From NCBI GenBank assembly GCA_026004775.1, contig BPJU01000019.1, positions 1 to 64,000 on the forward strand: 64,000 bases of DNA. The letters are read 5' to 3'. Shown in pieces: positions 45,895 through 54,419 of this stretch; positions within the stretch are counted from its first letter, which is position 1, and each line of letters starts with the position of its first letter. This stretch comes from Pirellulaceae bacterium. Its GTDB lineage: Bacteria; Planctomycetota; Planctomycetia; Pirellulales; Pirellulaceae. A model generated the notes under the pieces. The model searched no databases and had not been told where the DNA came from. It saw nothing but the letters and a program-made list of their open reading frames with translations. Both the position numbers and the translations under genes were made by a program.

Positions 45895-47778
45895 TTAGCG
45901 AAGCAACGGTTCGAGCGTCTTTTCCAGCTCGTTAATGCGGGCGTTACGATCGGCCATCACGCCTCGCCGATCGACAACGAATATGGTGGGCAGAGTCAGG
46001 ATCCCCATCTGTTCGGCCAGTGGGCCGTCCAAGCCGCCCGGCTCGCGCACCACGGGGCCGGGAAAGCGATATTGGCGTTGCAGGTTCTGGAAGGCTGTCG
46101 AGTCGGTATCCAGATTCACGCCGATGACAACCAGGCCATTGCGGGCATACTTATTGGCCAAATTCTGGAGCGTGGACAGGTCTTGCCGGCATGGCTCGCA
46201 CCAACTGGCCCAGTAGTAGACGACCAACACTTTGCCGCGAAGCGACGCGGTATCCAGCGGTCGACCGTCGGTGGTGTTGGCTCGGAACTGGAACGGTTGA
46301 CCTTCTGATTGCAGGCGGCGTCTTGCACCGGCAGCCTTGGCGGCGACCTCGGCCTTGGGGAAGTCGTCCACTACGCGGCGATACCACTGGAGCGCTTGTG
46401 TTTCGTCACCCGAAAATTCGTAGGCCATAGCGATCTGCAGCATCGCTTCAGCCACCTCGATGCTTTTCGGGAAGCGCTCGACTAGCGCTTTGAGTTTGCC
46501 GAGCCAGGCATCGTGGATCGCTCCGTAGTCGGCGCTTTCCGATTGGAGCTGTTGCGTATATTCAGCCATCAGCAGGCGGAAAGTCGCGAACGCGAGCAGG
46601 TCTTCGTCGGCCGTTTCGCGTTCCAGACGGTCGACGATTGCCTTCAGCCGAGCGACGCCGTCCGGGTAGGCTCCCGATTGGACAGCCACGCTTACCGTGT
46701 CGACCAGTTGCCGGTACCAGAGCAGGCGTTCTTCCGGTTTTTCGGCCAGACGGGCGATCTGTTCGACAATGTCGGCTCGGCGCGCGTGTAGTTGGCCGGC
46801 TGCTGTGCCGGCAGCTTCTGCCAACTGCCGGTCGATTTCGTCCAGATCACTTACCAGTTTCTGAAGCGACCGCAAATCGGCAGGGGCCGGCACATTGTCC
46901 GGGGTTCTGGCGGCCAGAGAAACCGGTAAGAATATGCTCGTCGGCTCACCGCTTACCAATGCGGCGGGAAGATCCACCAAACGCCAGGCATCGCCCGAGC
47001 GGATAAGGGTGCCGATCGGCAGTTGCGAGCTTTTCCCGTCGGTTTCGATGACGGCAGCCACATGGTCGTAAAAGTAGATATCGGCCGTCGCTCCGTTGGT
47101 GCCTTGAGCCAGCACGCTGGGCAGGCCCCCGCCGAAGAAGACCCACCGTGTGTTGCGTGCGACCAGATTCTGTTGGCGTGCCAGCCGATCGAAGTCGGCT
47201 GCCGCCTGGGCGATCCGACGGCGTAATTCTTCGGTGCGCACGCTGCCCAGACCGAGCTGCGTAAGTTCGCTTTCGGCCAGCAACAGCCGGCGGAATCGCA
47301 GCGGGTCGCGGTCTCGGAGAGCCGCAACCACTTCGGCCGTTACCTCCTCCGGTGAAATCACTTTCCAATAGTCGATGCGTCCATCTTCGTCCGTGTCGAT
47401 TCCCCAGCGAGTGCCGGCGGTGCCCAGCCACCGATACTGGTCGGCTTTTTGATTGAAGTCCGAGTCGATATCGCGGTAGACTTCCACTCCGTCGCGGAAG
47501 TAACACCAGCGGTCGACTTTGTTGTCGCCGTTGGTATCATCGAATCGTCGCAGAATCTGCCCGGTGGCCGTTCGCACCACCCAACTGGTCACCCCGTCTG
47601 CCGTTTCTGCTTCGATGGTGCACGTTTTCTGCTCTTCGGCCGTCGGTCGATCGTAGTCGACATCCGATTGGATCGGGACCAACTGGAGAGCGAAGTCCAC
47701 GGTGGGCTTCTGCGACCAGGCGTCCGCGACAGGCCAACAGACGATCAGGCATCCGATGCACACAACCCATTTTTTCAC
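45895..47778 (-). CDS. TlpA-like thioredoxin with EF-hand-like repeats
   Basis: 627 residues starting at GTG 47778, with AAGGAG upstream; the frame is open to 48048 but only this start gives a signal peptide (KKWVVCIGCLIVCWPVADAW). Residues ~65-125 carry three Asp/Asn-rich loops of calcium-binding type (DDTNGDNKVDRW, DIDSDFNQKADQYRW and DTDEDGRIDYW). The middle is helical with TPR-like repeats, and the C-terminal ~150 residues form a TlpA thioredoxin with redox motif WASWCEPCR. It likely acts in envelope disulfide exchange. The gene starts divergently from tRNA-Ile. Confidence 0.88.
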   Translation of the reverse strand: MKKWVVCIGCLIVCWPVADAWSQKPTVDFALQLVPIQSDVDYDRPTAEEQKTCTIEAETADGVTSWVVRTATGQILRRFDDTNGDNKVDRWCYFRDGVEVYRDIDSDFNQKADQYRWLGTAGTRWGIDTDEDGRIDYWKVISPEEVTAEVVAALRDRDPLRFRRLLLAESELTQLGLGSVRTEELRRRIAQAAADFDRLARQQNLVARNTRWVFFGGGLPSVLAQGTNGATADIYFYDHVAAVIETDGKSSQLPIGTLIRSGDAWRLVDLPAALVSGEPTSIFLPVSLAARTPDNVPAPADLRSLQKLVSDLDEIDRQLAEAAGTAAGQLHARRADIVEQIARLAEKPEERLLWYRQLVDTVSVAVQSGAYPDGVARLKAIVDRLERETADEDLLAFATFRLLMAEYTQQLQSESADYGAIHDAWLGKLKALVERFPKSIEVAEAMLQIAMAYEFSGDETQALQWYRRVVDDFPKAEVAAKAAGARRRLQSEGQPFQFRANTTDGRPLDTASLRGKVLVVYYWASWCEPCRQDLSTLQNLANKYARNGLVVIGVNLDTDSTAFQNLQRQYRFPGPVVREPGGLDGPLAEQMGILTLPTIFVVDRRGVMADRNARINELEKTLEPLLR

Positions 47779-48142
47779 GTGCCTGCTCCTTGTTGCGGTT
47801 GCGAGGTTTTTGTGGGGGATTCTGTTCGTGTCGCCGATAACCGGGTAAAGTTCGGTCGTGTAAGTACCGTGCCTATTATGGGCGACGGGCTGGGGTTTGA
47901 CCAACAGCAGTTTTTCGATCGTGGGGGGCAGGTGGGCATGGCTGACGATCGGTTGATTGTGGGGTGACCGGCTGTGTGGTCGATCCGTGCGGGGCATAGT
48001 CCGTTTCAGAACCGGTCTGGACAGGTAGTGTGGTGTCTTTACAATCAAGAAAGAGTGCGACCGGAGCGTTGCATCGTGAGCGTTGCATCGTGTGATGCAC
48101 GGGGTGGTTCACGATGGTGCCTGGTCGCGGGTCGGTTTGTAA
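47779..48142. other. Intergenic region between tlpA-like gene and tRNA-Ile
   Basis: 364 bp with no supported gene. It must hold promoters in both directions. It contains a 14-bp tandem duplication GAGCGTTGCATCGT at 48064-48091, shortly upstream of tRNA-Ile. Confidence 0.5.
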
Positions 48143-48216
48143 GGGCGCATAGCTCAGTTGGTTAGAGCGCGTCGCTGATAACGACGAGGTCCGAAGTTCG
48201 AATCTTCGTGCGCCCA
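48143..48216 (+). tRNA. tRNA-Ile (GAT anticodon)
   Basis: A full cloverleaf. The acceptor GGGCGCA pairs with TGCGCCC, the D arm is GCTC/GAGC, the anticodon stem is CGTCG/CGACG around CTGATAA (anticodon GAT), and the T arm is CGAAG-TTCGAAT-CTTCG. The discriminator is A and no CCA is encoded. The integrative element is inserted at its 3' end. Confidence 0.97.
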
Positions 48217-49511
48217 TTCTCTATCTTCCGCAGCTTGCCTATCTTTACAACGGCTTGCGACATAATGCGTTGACTCATCAGCACTTGCGCCGATCGGCTG
48301 CTGTTCGTTGCGAAAGTCTGCGAAAGGCTGCTGCGCCGCGTTTTGCGCCTCTAGTGCGCCGCTTTTTGCGCCGCCTTTTTGTACCCCATAGGCCGCCCGC
48401 TGAAAGTCTTCCTCACGCACTTGTAGGTAGTGCCGTTCGGCCACGTCCGGGCTGTGCCCAAGCCAGGCTGTTAAGACGTGCTGCGGGTATTCGGCCGCCA
48501 ACTCGGTAGCGCGGCTTGCCCGTAGGTTGTGGAACAGCCTGGGCCAGGGTTGCAGGCCAGCACGCTTGACGATCCGCAGAAACTGCGTCCGCATATTGCA
48601 CGCCTTCCAGCTTTGCACGCCCCGCGTCCGATACCGCGGGGCTTCGACTACGTAGACACTGCCGTCGGCCGCCTGGGCGAACGCCTCAGCCAAAATCTCC
48701 CGAAGCTCTGGGAATAACGGCACTATCCGGGTGGCCTTCCCCGCATGGTGTTCCGTCTTGGGGCTGTGGACCACGATGCGACCGCGATCCCATAACACGT
48801 CTTCCCAACGTAACGAAAGCACTTCGGACGGGCAGCGCAAGCCGCCGTAGCGGCATAGTGCCACGATAACACGCCACGTTGGATTGCAAGCCTCGAGCAG
48901 CCGGGCGGTTTCCTCTCTCGTTATGAACCGCTTGCGCTCCGGGTTTGGGGTGGCCGACGCCTTCACGGCCGCGAACGGGTTCGTAGTTGCCAGCCGCCGC
49001 AGCATCGCGTCGCCCCACAATTGCCTGGCGATGCGGATATGCTTATGCACCGTTGCCGAAGCCAGGCCGCGCCTGGTCAGCCACAACCGGTAATCCTCCG
49101 CATCGGCCGCCGTAATCTGGTCCACGTACCGATCGGCACCGAAGTACTCCACCAACGCCTTCATCGGGCCTTGCCAGGCTTCGCGAGTCGATTGCTTGAC
49201 GTCCGACGAACGCCGCTTCGATGTACCCCTGGACAAAATCGCCCAGCGTTGCGCGCTGGCGCGCCTCACACAGGCCAACCCGGGCCAGCTTGTCCCGAAG
49301 GCTGTCGTCGATGCTGCCCAAGCCACCGGGCCGTATCCGCGTCCAACGGGGCGCCGGCACACTTGGCCGCCACGATATGCTCGATGCGGCACTTGATGCT
49401 TTCCGCCACCCGTAGCGAAACTTTCCCGAGCCGCACCGTCCGCCGAATTCCGTTGTTGTCCACGAACAGCAGCCGCCGATTGCCGCGCCGATCCGTTGCG
49501 ATGCTTGCCAT
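48154..49511 (-). pseudogene. int: Tyrosine integrase, broken by two frameshifts
   Basis: A phage-type tyrosine recombinase read in three frames. The N-terminus starts at ATG 49511 behind AGGAG (MASIATDRRGNRRLLFVDNN) and continues to ADTARWLG. One extra base in a C run at 49317-49319 shifts to SIDDSLRDKLARVGLCEARQ, and a second shift near 49213-49230 leads to RSSDVKQSTREAWQGPMKAL. The third frame holds the catalytic domain: Arg in YGGLRCPSEV, His/Arg in FHNLRASRAT, and WLGHSPDVAERHYLQ with the Tyr nucleophile. The C-terminus runs antisense through the tRNA-Ile gene. If the shifts are sequencing errors, the product would be intact. Confidence 0.88.
48196..48218 (+). other. attL: 3' end of tRNA-Ile
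   Basis: A 23-bp stretch running from the T arm to two bases past the discriminator. It is repeated exactly at 55993-56015, which marks the left border of the integrated element. Confidence 0.9.
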
Positions 49512-49573
49512 GTTACGTGCTCCTATCGAAAGCCTCTTCCGCCGACCACGCTGTCGGCCGCCTGGCGTTGCGG

Positions 49574-50031
49574 TCAATTATCGCCGATCCAACGGCCGTA
49601 CCAAACCGGAAAACACACAAACCGACAACCCCGACACTCCGCCCGGATGCTTTGGCCGTTGTGGATACCGTAAGAGTCCCAGAGCCGGCAACCGCACCGC
49701 GGGCAGCGTTCGGTCGCCGCAATCCACTGCCGCACTTTGTCGGTTTGCCACGGCGGGGGCGGGGGCGGGTAGTCGTTGTCATCGCCCCCCGGGGGCCGCT
49801 CGGGGCGGAATCGTTGCGGGGCGAATCCGCCGCCTGGGCGCCCGGGGCGGGGCTGCCTCCCCGGGGGCCACTCAGGCCGCCGGCCGCGTTGCGTCCCTGA
49901 ACGGGGGCAGGGGCGGCTTCCGCCGGGTCGGCCATCGGGCCGCCTTGGGCCGCTTCCGCCGTTCGTTGACAATACCCCGCATCGGTTACGTCTGGAATCT
50001 GCTGCTGAGTCCATAGGGTACGGTACGCCAT
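49574..50031 (-). pseudogene. Zinc-ribbon protein with one frameshift
   Basis: The N-terminus from ATG 50031 (MAYRTLWTQQQIPDVTDAGY) and a Pro/Ala/Gly-rich linker lie in one frame; the C-terminus (GDDNDYPPPPPPWQTDKVRQ followed by ERCPRCGCRLWDSYG and AECRGCRF) lies in another. The frames join if one base is missing in the C6 run at 49785-49790. The end has a four-cysteine zinc ribbon (CPRC...CRGC), perhaps nucleic-acid binding. It lies directly upstream of the integrase. Function unknown. Confidence 0.65.
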
Positions 50032-50059
50032 AGAAATTTCCCCCCCACCGTCTTCCGTA

Positions 50060-50262
50060 TGGAAACGTGGACACAACGCGCAAGTTGTTGTGGCGCAAGC
50101 ACTTTTGTTTCCATTGCCGATTTTTGGACGCTAATGGAAACAAGAACGCTCCCGGATTCCCGTTGGGCAGTTTCCTTGTGTCCACGAGCGTCCAAAATGC
50201 CGCCTGGAAACAAAAGTGCTTGTGGCGCAAGGGTTTAGCGTTTGTTTCCATGCGTCCACGGC
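50060..50262. repeat. Cluster of inverted and direct repeats (GTTTCC/GTCCA)
   Basis: A 37-bp imperfect inverted repeat has arms at 50096-50132 and 50187-50222; both read inward as CAAGCACTTTTGTTTCCA, then TTTTGGACGCT. Around it GTTTCC occurs six times in both directions, often 3-6 bp from GTCCA (50122-50140 in reverse, 50170-50185, 50243-50259). No gene fits this 200-bp stretch. It resembles an iteron-type replication origin or a binding-site array, placed next to the ATPase and primase genes. Confidence 0.7.
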
Positions 50263-50263
50263 G

Positions 50264-51769
50264 TTAACCGCCTCTCGTTCGTGCGGACTCCGCAAGTTCA
50301 GCGGGTGGAGGTAATACGTTAACCTGTTGCCGCGCTTCCTCAATCGAAACCCGCACGCGGTAAACGGCCGCCTTCGTGCCTTGGTTTTCCGAGACACGCT
50401 CGACCAATCCCGTTTCAACAAGCTCACCGTGCCATCCGTGCAGGGCGCTTCGACTAAACTGGAAAGCGCGGCGCGCTTCCGGCAGTGTGTATGCTTCGCT
50501 TCCAAACTTTTCGGCCAATTGCTCCAGCAGTCGAACAGCCGATGCAGACACGCGCCGCCCTAGCATGCGCCCCAGCGGTTCCGAGAGAAGCTCATAAGCC
50601 ACGCCGTAATCCTCGACAGTAGCCTGAACGACGCCACCGCGAATGTCGCGTTGCCGTTGGTGGAGAAGTGCGACTGCCGCCGTCATGGCTAACAATTGTC
50701 CCGCCCCGCGCCGGATTTCGATGCGATTGGTCGGCAGCAAGTCGATTAACGCATCAGCGAAGGGCACTCTTACCCTCAATGGTTCGAGCAATCGTTGCAA
50801 AGCAAAATGTCGTTCCCGGATATTCGCAGCGTCCCCGCTCTGACAAGAGAACCGTTCCGCTAGCTTTTTCAGTACCTGTTTTGTCTGCGCCGCGCTTTCA
50901 TTGGTGGTGACTAATATCATACGATTTAAGTCTTCGTCAAAAATTTGGTTCGTGTTCAACGTTGTCGATTCAACATAGGCAATTGGGCCTTTTTGATATA
51001 CCGCCTCAGTTTGTGGGGCTTCGCCTTGGCGTGTTACTGTGACTAGCCGCGTCAGTTCCCCAGCCGACAGCAGTTCACGCAGTGCGCGAGTCACTTCCGC
51101 CTGATCATCGTCCTGGCGCCGAGAACGTTCGCCCGCCACGACAAACTTATGCCGTAATGAACCGGGTGGCATGTAGTATAAAGCTGTCGTTGACATTGTC
51201 GTCGCGTTTACTGTCGCTTCTTTCGGGAATAAGGACGCAACTTTTTCGATAATGTAACTCTTGCCGCTACTTGATGGTCCCTGTACAAGCACCGCCAACG
51301 GTTGCTCCAAAAGCCGACTTGTGCCGCAAAGATAGAGCGTCAGCGCCAAAGCTTCTTCTCCTGCAACGCCGATTGTCTCAATATCTTGTTTGATCTGCGA
51401 AATTAAATCGGGTGATTGTAACAGGGCTTGCGCCTCAGCGATCACGCGCTTGTCCATTTGCGACAACGCTTGGCGCGATTCGTCAAAAGAATCTGCGCAT
51501 GCTTGTTGCTGTTGTTGCTGTAGCAGGCGCTCTTGGCGTTCATCGGTTTCGTTCGCCAGTCGTAGCAGAAACTCATCATACTGTTTGAATAGCTCGTTGG
51601 CGTCAAGATTAAAACGCGCGGCAACTGTGGAAAAAAATTTGAGTCGTTGTGACGATTTCGCGACATTGATGAAATCTTGAAAGTATTCGTCCGAACGCCA
51701 TACTTCAACAAGCCGCGCGCCGTTTTTTTCTTGCGGGCCGACATCAAAGCGCAATCCGTTGTTCGTCAT
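50264..51769 (-). CDS. AAA ATPase / helicase-like replication protein
   Basis: About 501 residues from ATG 51769, which overlaps the primase stop (ATGA). Walker A is LVQGPSSSGKSYIIEKVASL, and a Walker B-like region with MPPGSLRHKFVVAGERSRRQ follows; VTTNESAAQTKQVLKKLAE is a sensor-like block. The C-terminus has a winged-helix-like segment (LPEARRAFQFSRSALHGWHG). It belongs to the ATPase proteins that accompany primases in small integrative elements. It is the only large gene of the element with no frameshift. Confidence 0.8.
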   Translation of the reverse strand: MTNNGLRFDVGPQEKNGARLVEVWRSDEYFQDFINVAKSSQRLKFFSTVAARFNLDANELFKQYDEFLLRLANETDERQERLLQQQQQQACADSFDESRQALSQMDKRVIAEAQALLQSPDLISQIKQDIETIGVAGEEALALTLYLCGTSRLLEQPLAVLVQGPSSSGKSYIIEKVASLFPKEATVNATTMSTTALYYMPPGSLRHKFVVAGERSRRQDDDQAEVTRALRELLSAGELTRLVTVTRQGEAPQTEAVYQKGPIAYVESTTLNTNQIFDEDLNRMILVTTNESAAQTKQVLKKLAERFSCQSGDAANIRERHFALQRLLEPLRVRVPFADALIDLLPTNRIEIRRGAGQLLAMTAAVALLHQRQRDIRGGVVQATVEDYGVAYELLSEPLGRMLGRRVSASAVRLLEQLAEKFGSEAYTLPEARRAFQFSRSALHGWHGELVETGLVERVSENQGTKAAVYRVRVSIEEARQQVNVLPPPAELAESARTRGG

Positions 51770-52800
51770 TTCGTTTTTCCTTTGTTCTGCAGCGCACGCC
51801 GCCAAGCTTGTCGCATAGCAATTGATTGCTTCGGCTGGTCGTGCGATAGCGAAACGTCGGCCGCGTTCGGCGCTTGATTCGGCCGATACTCGGGCAAGGC
51901 TTCTACGCTACGCAGCAACCACTCGCCCAAGTTTTCCGGCAGGGCCGCATCGCCAAGCGGAAGGCCACACCATCTTTCACTCCGCAACACGTCAACAAGA
52001 TCGCCGCCCGCCGGCAGTTCCGGGGCAAACGTTGCCAGATCGAGCACTCGGACGCTGGCAGCCCCCGCCGCACGCACGCAGTCGGCCGCGTCAAGGGCAT
52101 AACGGCGCCCGGCAGTATCGTTGTCTGGGAGAACGACAACGTGCCGTCCGGCCAGTGGCCGCCAGTCGGTTAACCGCGCCGCCTGGGCGCCGCCGGCCGA
52201 AGTTGAAGCCAAAAGCCCGCATCGCTCGGGCCGCGTCGGCCGCCGGCTCGCCTTCCACCAGGAAGATTGGGCGATCCGCGGGGGCCGCCAGCAGCTCGGG
52301 CAATCGAAATAGCGGCCGAGGCGGCGGCATCGCTGTAAGTCGCCAACCAGTCGAACAGCGCGCGATCGGGCGGATTATTTTGCCGTCAGGGCAATTCCAA
52401 CGAACGACGGCACCGACCACCTCCCCGGCCGCGTCGCGATAGGTCCAGCGTTTTACGGGCCTTCCAAATTTCCGGGATAGCCACTGTATCGCATCCCGCT
52501 CCGTCGGAAATGTTAGTCCACCTGAGCGGCTGCCGTCCGCGCGGGGCAATCTGCTCAGGCGTTTTCTATTTTCATCAGGCCACAAATCGCGCCACGACAG
52601 CCCTAGGACTTGCAGCACGTCGTGCGTCCGACAGCCCGCAAAGCATCGCAACAACACTTGTCCGTCCTTCCCCTCGCCCACTGCGAGGCTCGGCCGGACA
52701 TCGTCATGCGATGGGCAACGCGCGATCCAACCCTTGCCGCTCCGTCGCGGTATGGCAGTCCGCTTTCAAGCCGCTGTAAGACAAAGTTAACTGGGTCCAT
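51766..52800 (-). pseudogene. CHC2/Toprim primase broken by two frameshifts
   Basis: The start is ATG 52800 (MDPVNFVLQRLESGLPYRDG). After a shift near 52725-52745 the frame continues with WIARCPSHDDVRPSLAVGEG, LLRCFAGCRTHDVLQVLG: a CHC2-type zinc finger. FLVEGEPAADAARAMRAFG is the first Toprim motif. At the A4 run 52211-52214 a missing base shifts to LASTSAGGAQAARLTDWRPL and HVVVLPDNDTAGRRYALDAA, the DxD Toprim motif. Repairing both gives a single ~345-residue primase. The stop overlaps the ATPase start. Confidence 0.85.
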
Positions 52801-52807
52801 ACGAAAC

Positions 52808-53251
52808 TTAACTCCCTTCGCAGCGTCGCCCACACCGCGGACAACTCCACGTGCGAACGCGCCGCCGTTGTCCTGGAACCCGCCGCAGCCAACAAACAGC
52901 AACCGGATACCGACAATTCCCACAGACGGACCGCCGCGCCTCGATCAAGGCGCTACCAAAACCGGTAACCATTTCGTCCCACCAGAGCGGCGGCATAACG
53001 TCCGCCGGCCATCCAGCAAGCGGTTCGCGACCGAGTAATTGCAAAAGCTGCCACTTCAATTCGACCGCACGTTCCATGATGGCCTGGGCCACCGGCGCGA
53101 AGGCGCCGCGCGGTAGGGTGATCACAATCCGGGCCGCGGTCCCGCGCCCAACTGGGCTAACCCGGCCGCCTGCCCCTTGAATGACCTCCAGCAGCTCGGC
53201 CGCCCCTAACCTGGCGATCGTTTCGACAATTGAATTACCGCTCCGCGTCAT
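52808..53251 (-). CDS. Zinc-ribbon protein of the element
   Basis: About 147 residues starting at ATG 53251 (MTRSGNSIVETIARLGAAEL); the frame upstream overlaps the excisionase gene. A helical N-terminal part is followed by a C-terminal zinc ribbon (CGNCRYPVAVCWL then SCPRCGRRCEGS). No family was named. It ends 7 bp before the primase start, so they are co-transcribed, and a DNA- or RNA-binding accessory role is likely. Confidence 0.65.
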   Translation of the reverse strand: MTRSGNSIVETIARLGAAELLEVIQGAGGRVSPVGRGTAARIVITLPRGAFAPVAQAIMERAVELKWQLLQLLGREPLAGWPADVMPPLWWDEMVTGFGSALIEARRSVCGNCRYPVAVCWLRRVPGQRRRVRTWSCPRCGRRCEGS

Positions 53252-53454
53252 GCTGGCCAAACTCGCTTTGATCGCAGCCGCCGGCCGAGCGCAAAAAATC
53301 CTCCAATGCAACTTGGGACCAGCCATTTTCCACGCGTGCCGGTTCGCACCGCGCGGATTCGGCCATTCCGCAACAGCTCCCACATGGAACGCTCCGACAA
53401 CCCAAGTACTTGTGCAGCTTCCCGCAAGCTATAAGCAAGACGCTCGGTACTCAT
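53235..53454 (-). pseudogene. xis: Excisionase-like HTH protein with one frameshift
   Basis: The first frame reads TERLAYSLREAAQVLGLSER then SMWELLRNGRIRAVRTGTRG and KWLVP, the helix-turn-helix of HTH_17/excisionase-type proteins. One extra base around 53312-53317 shifts to VALEDFLRSAGGCDQSEFGQ, the normal end of this family. Repaired length is about 73 residues. In an integrative element it is expected to direct excision by the integrase. Confidence 0.8.
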
Positions 53455-53608
53455 AAAAAGCCCTTTCCAACAACGCTTTTGTTAGTACCGAGCGCATTGA
53501 AAAAAACGTCAAGCTTCAACGTTGATTGAGCGCCGGAAATTACGGCAGCGGCACGAGTTTATGGCAAAAGAATTTTGCGATGAGGCGTTGAATTTCCGTT
53601 GAATTTCA
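53455..53608. promoter_or_regulatory. Putative operator region upstream of the excisionase operon
   Basis: A short AT-rich gap in front of the excisionase-led operon. It has a partly palindromic stretch AACGTCAAGCTTCAACGTT near 53505-53525, and CGTTGAATTTC occurs twice around 53586-53608. Such sites would suit the element's HTH regulator; no -35/-10 pair could be named. Confidence 0.35.
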
Positions 53609-53914
53609 TCAACGAACGTCGAATTGGTTTTCCTCGTTGTCGTCGTCGTCGTCGTTTTCGATAATGCCGTCGACGGTTCTATCAACACCGTCGACGGCCA
53701 CGTAGCCGCGATGAATTTTCGCGTTGCATGTCTCGATTTTGCGACGCGCCATGCGCCACGAATCACATTTTGACAACGTTGAAGGGTGAACCCCGACCAA
53801 CTTTGCTACCTCGCGGTCCGACAAATTCGGATTCTGCGCTTTGAGTTTCATGGCTTGCGGCAACCACGGCTTGCGCTTGCGGACGTTCACCGCGTTATCG
53901 TTGGATGATGTCAT
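53609..53914 (-). CDS. HTH protein, possible element regulator
   Basis: About 101 residues from ATG 53914 (MTSSNDNAVNVRKRKPWLPQ). The helix-turn-helix is NPNLSDREVAKLVGVHPSTL, followed by KCDSWRMARRKIE. The C-terminus is very acidic (IIENDDDDDNEENQFDV). Similar short HTH proteins start with a basic KPWLPQAMKLKAQNPNLSDR block in planctomycete elements. It may regulate the element or help replication initiation. Confidence 0.6.
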   Translation of the reverse strand: MTSSNDNAVNVRKRKPWLPQAMKLKAQNPNLSDREVAKLVGVHPSTLSKCDSWRMARRKIETCNAKIHRGYVAVDGVDRTVDGIIENDDDDDNEENQFDVR

Positions 53915-53954
53915 AGCACCCGTGGTAACTTCGTTGTGCAGTTCACGGTCCAGC

Positions 53955-54401
53955 TTATCCACCCACCGCGCAGCCCATAGTGCTAGGGTGGCATACTCTA
54001 ACTTCCACATGCTGTAAGTTCCATACAAAACCACGGTAGTAAACCTTGGGATGCACCGACCAGTCGCCCGATATTTTTTCGACAACAACAGCATCGTTAT
54101 CGACGTAGCGGACAAACTCTGGCTGGGTTGCGGGCTCCTGCAGCTTCACAACACCCAGCGTCGCAAAGGGGTTCCATGGATTGTCGATTGCCAATCGACC
54201 GAGCAATTCTACACCCCGTAGCGCGACCAGACGGCCGTCGAATCTGAAAAACGCATCAAGCGGCGGCAATTCCAGTGTGCTGGCCGCTGCCTCTTCAATA
54301 TCAAAGACCGACTGCACAAACCATTGTGCGGGTACGTCGTGCCGGAAGTTGATCGCGTCAGCCAATTGACGAAACAAGAAACGTAGAGTATCCTTACTCA
54401 T
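53955..54401 (-). CDS. Hypothetical protein of the element
   Basis: 148 residues from ATG 54401, behind GAGGGG. No signal peptide or membrane segment. It has mixed composition with conserved-looking blocks (LRFLFRQLADAINFRHDVPA and VALRGVELLGRLAIDNPWNP) but no family was recognised. The C-terminal ~30 residues might belong to a different frame, since another reading of 53955-54030 (MWKLEYATLALWAARWVDKL) also looks coding. Confidence 0.5.
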   Translation of the reverse strand: MSKDTLRFLFRQLADAINFRHDVPAQWFVQSVFDIEEAAASTLELPPLDAFFRFDGRLVALRGVELLGRLAIDNPWNPFATLGVVKLQEPATQPEFVRYVDNDAVVVEKISGDWSVHPKVYYRGFVWNLQHVEVRVCHPSTMGCAVGG

Positions 54402-54419
54402 ACACAGTCCCCTCGATTT

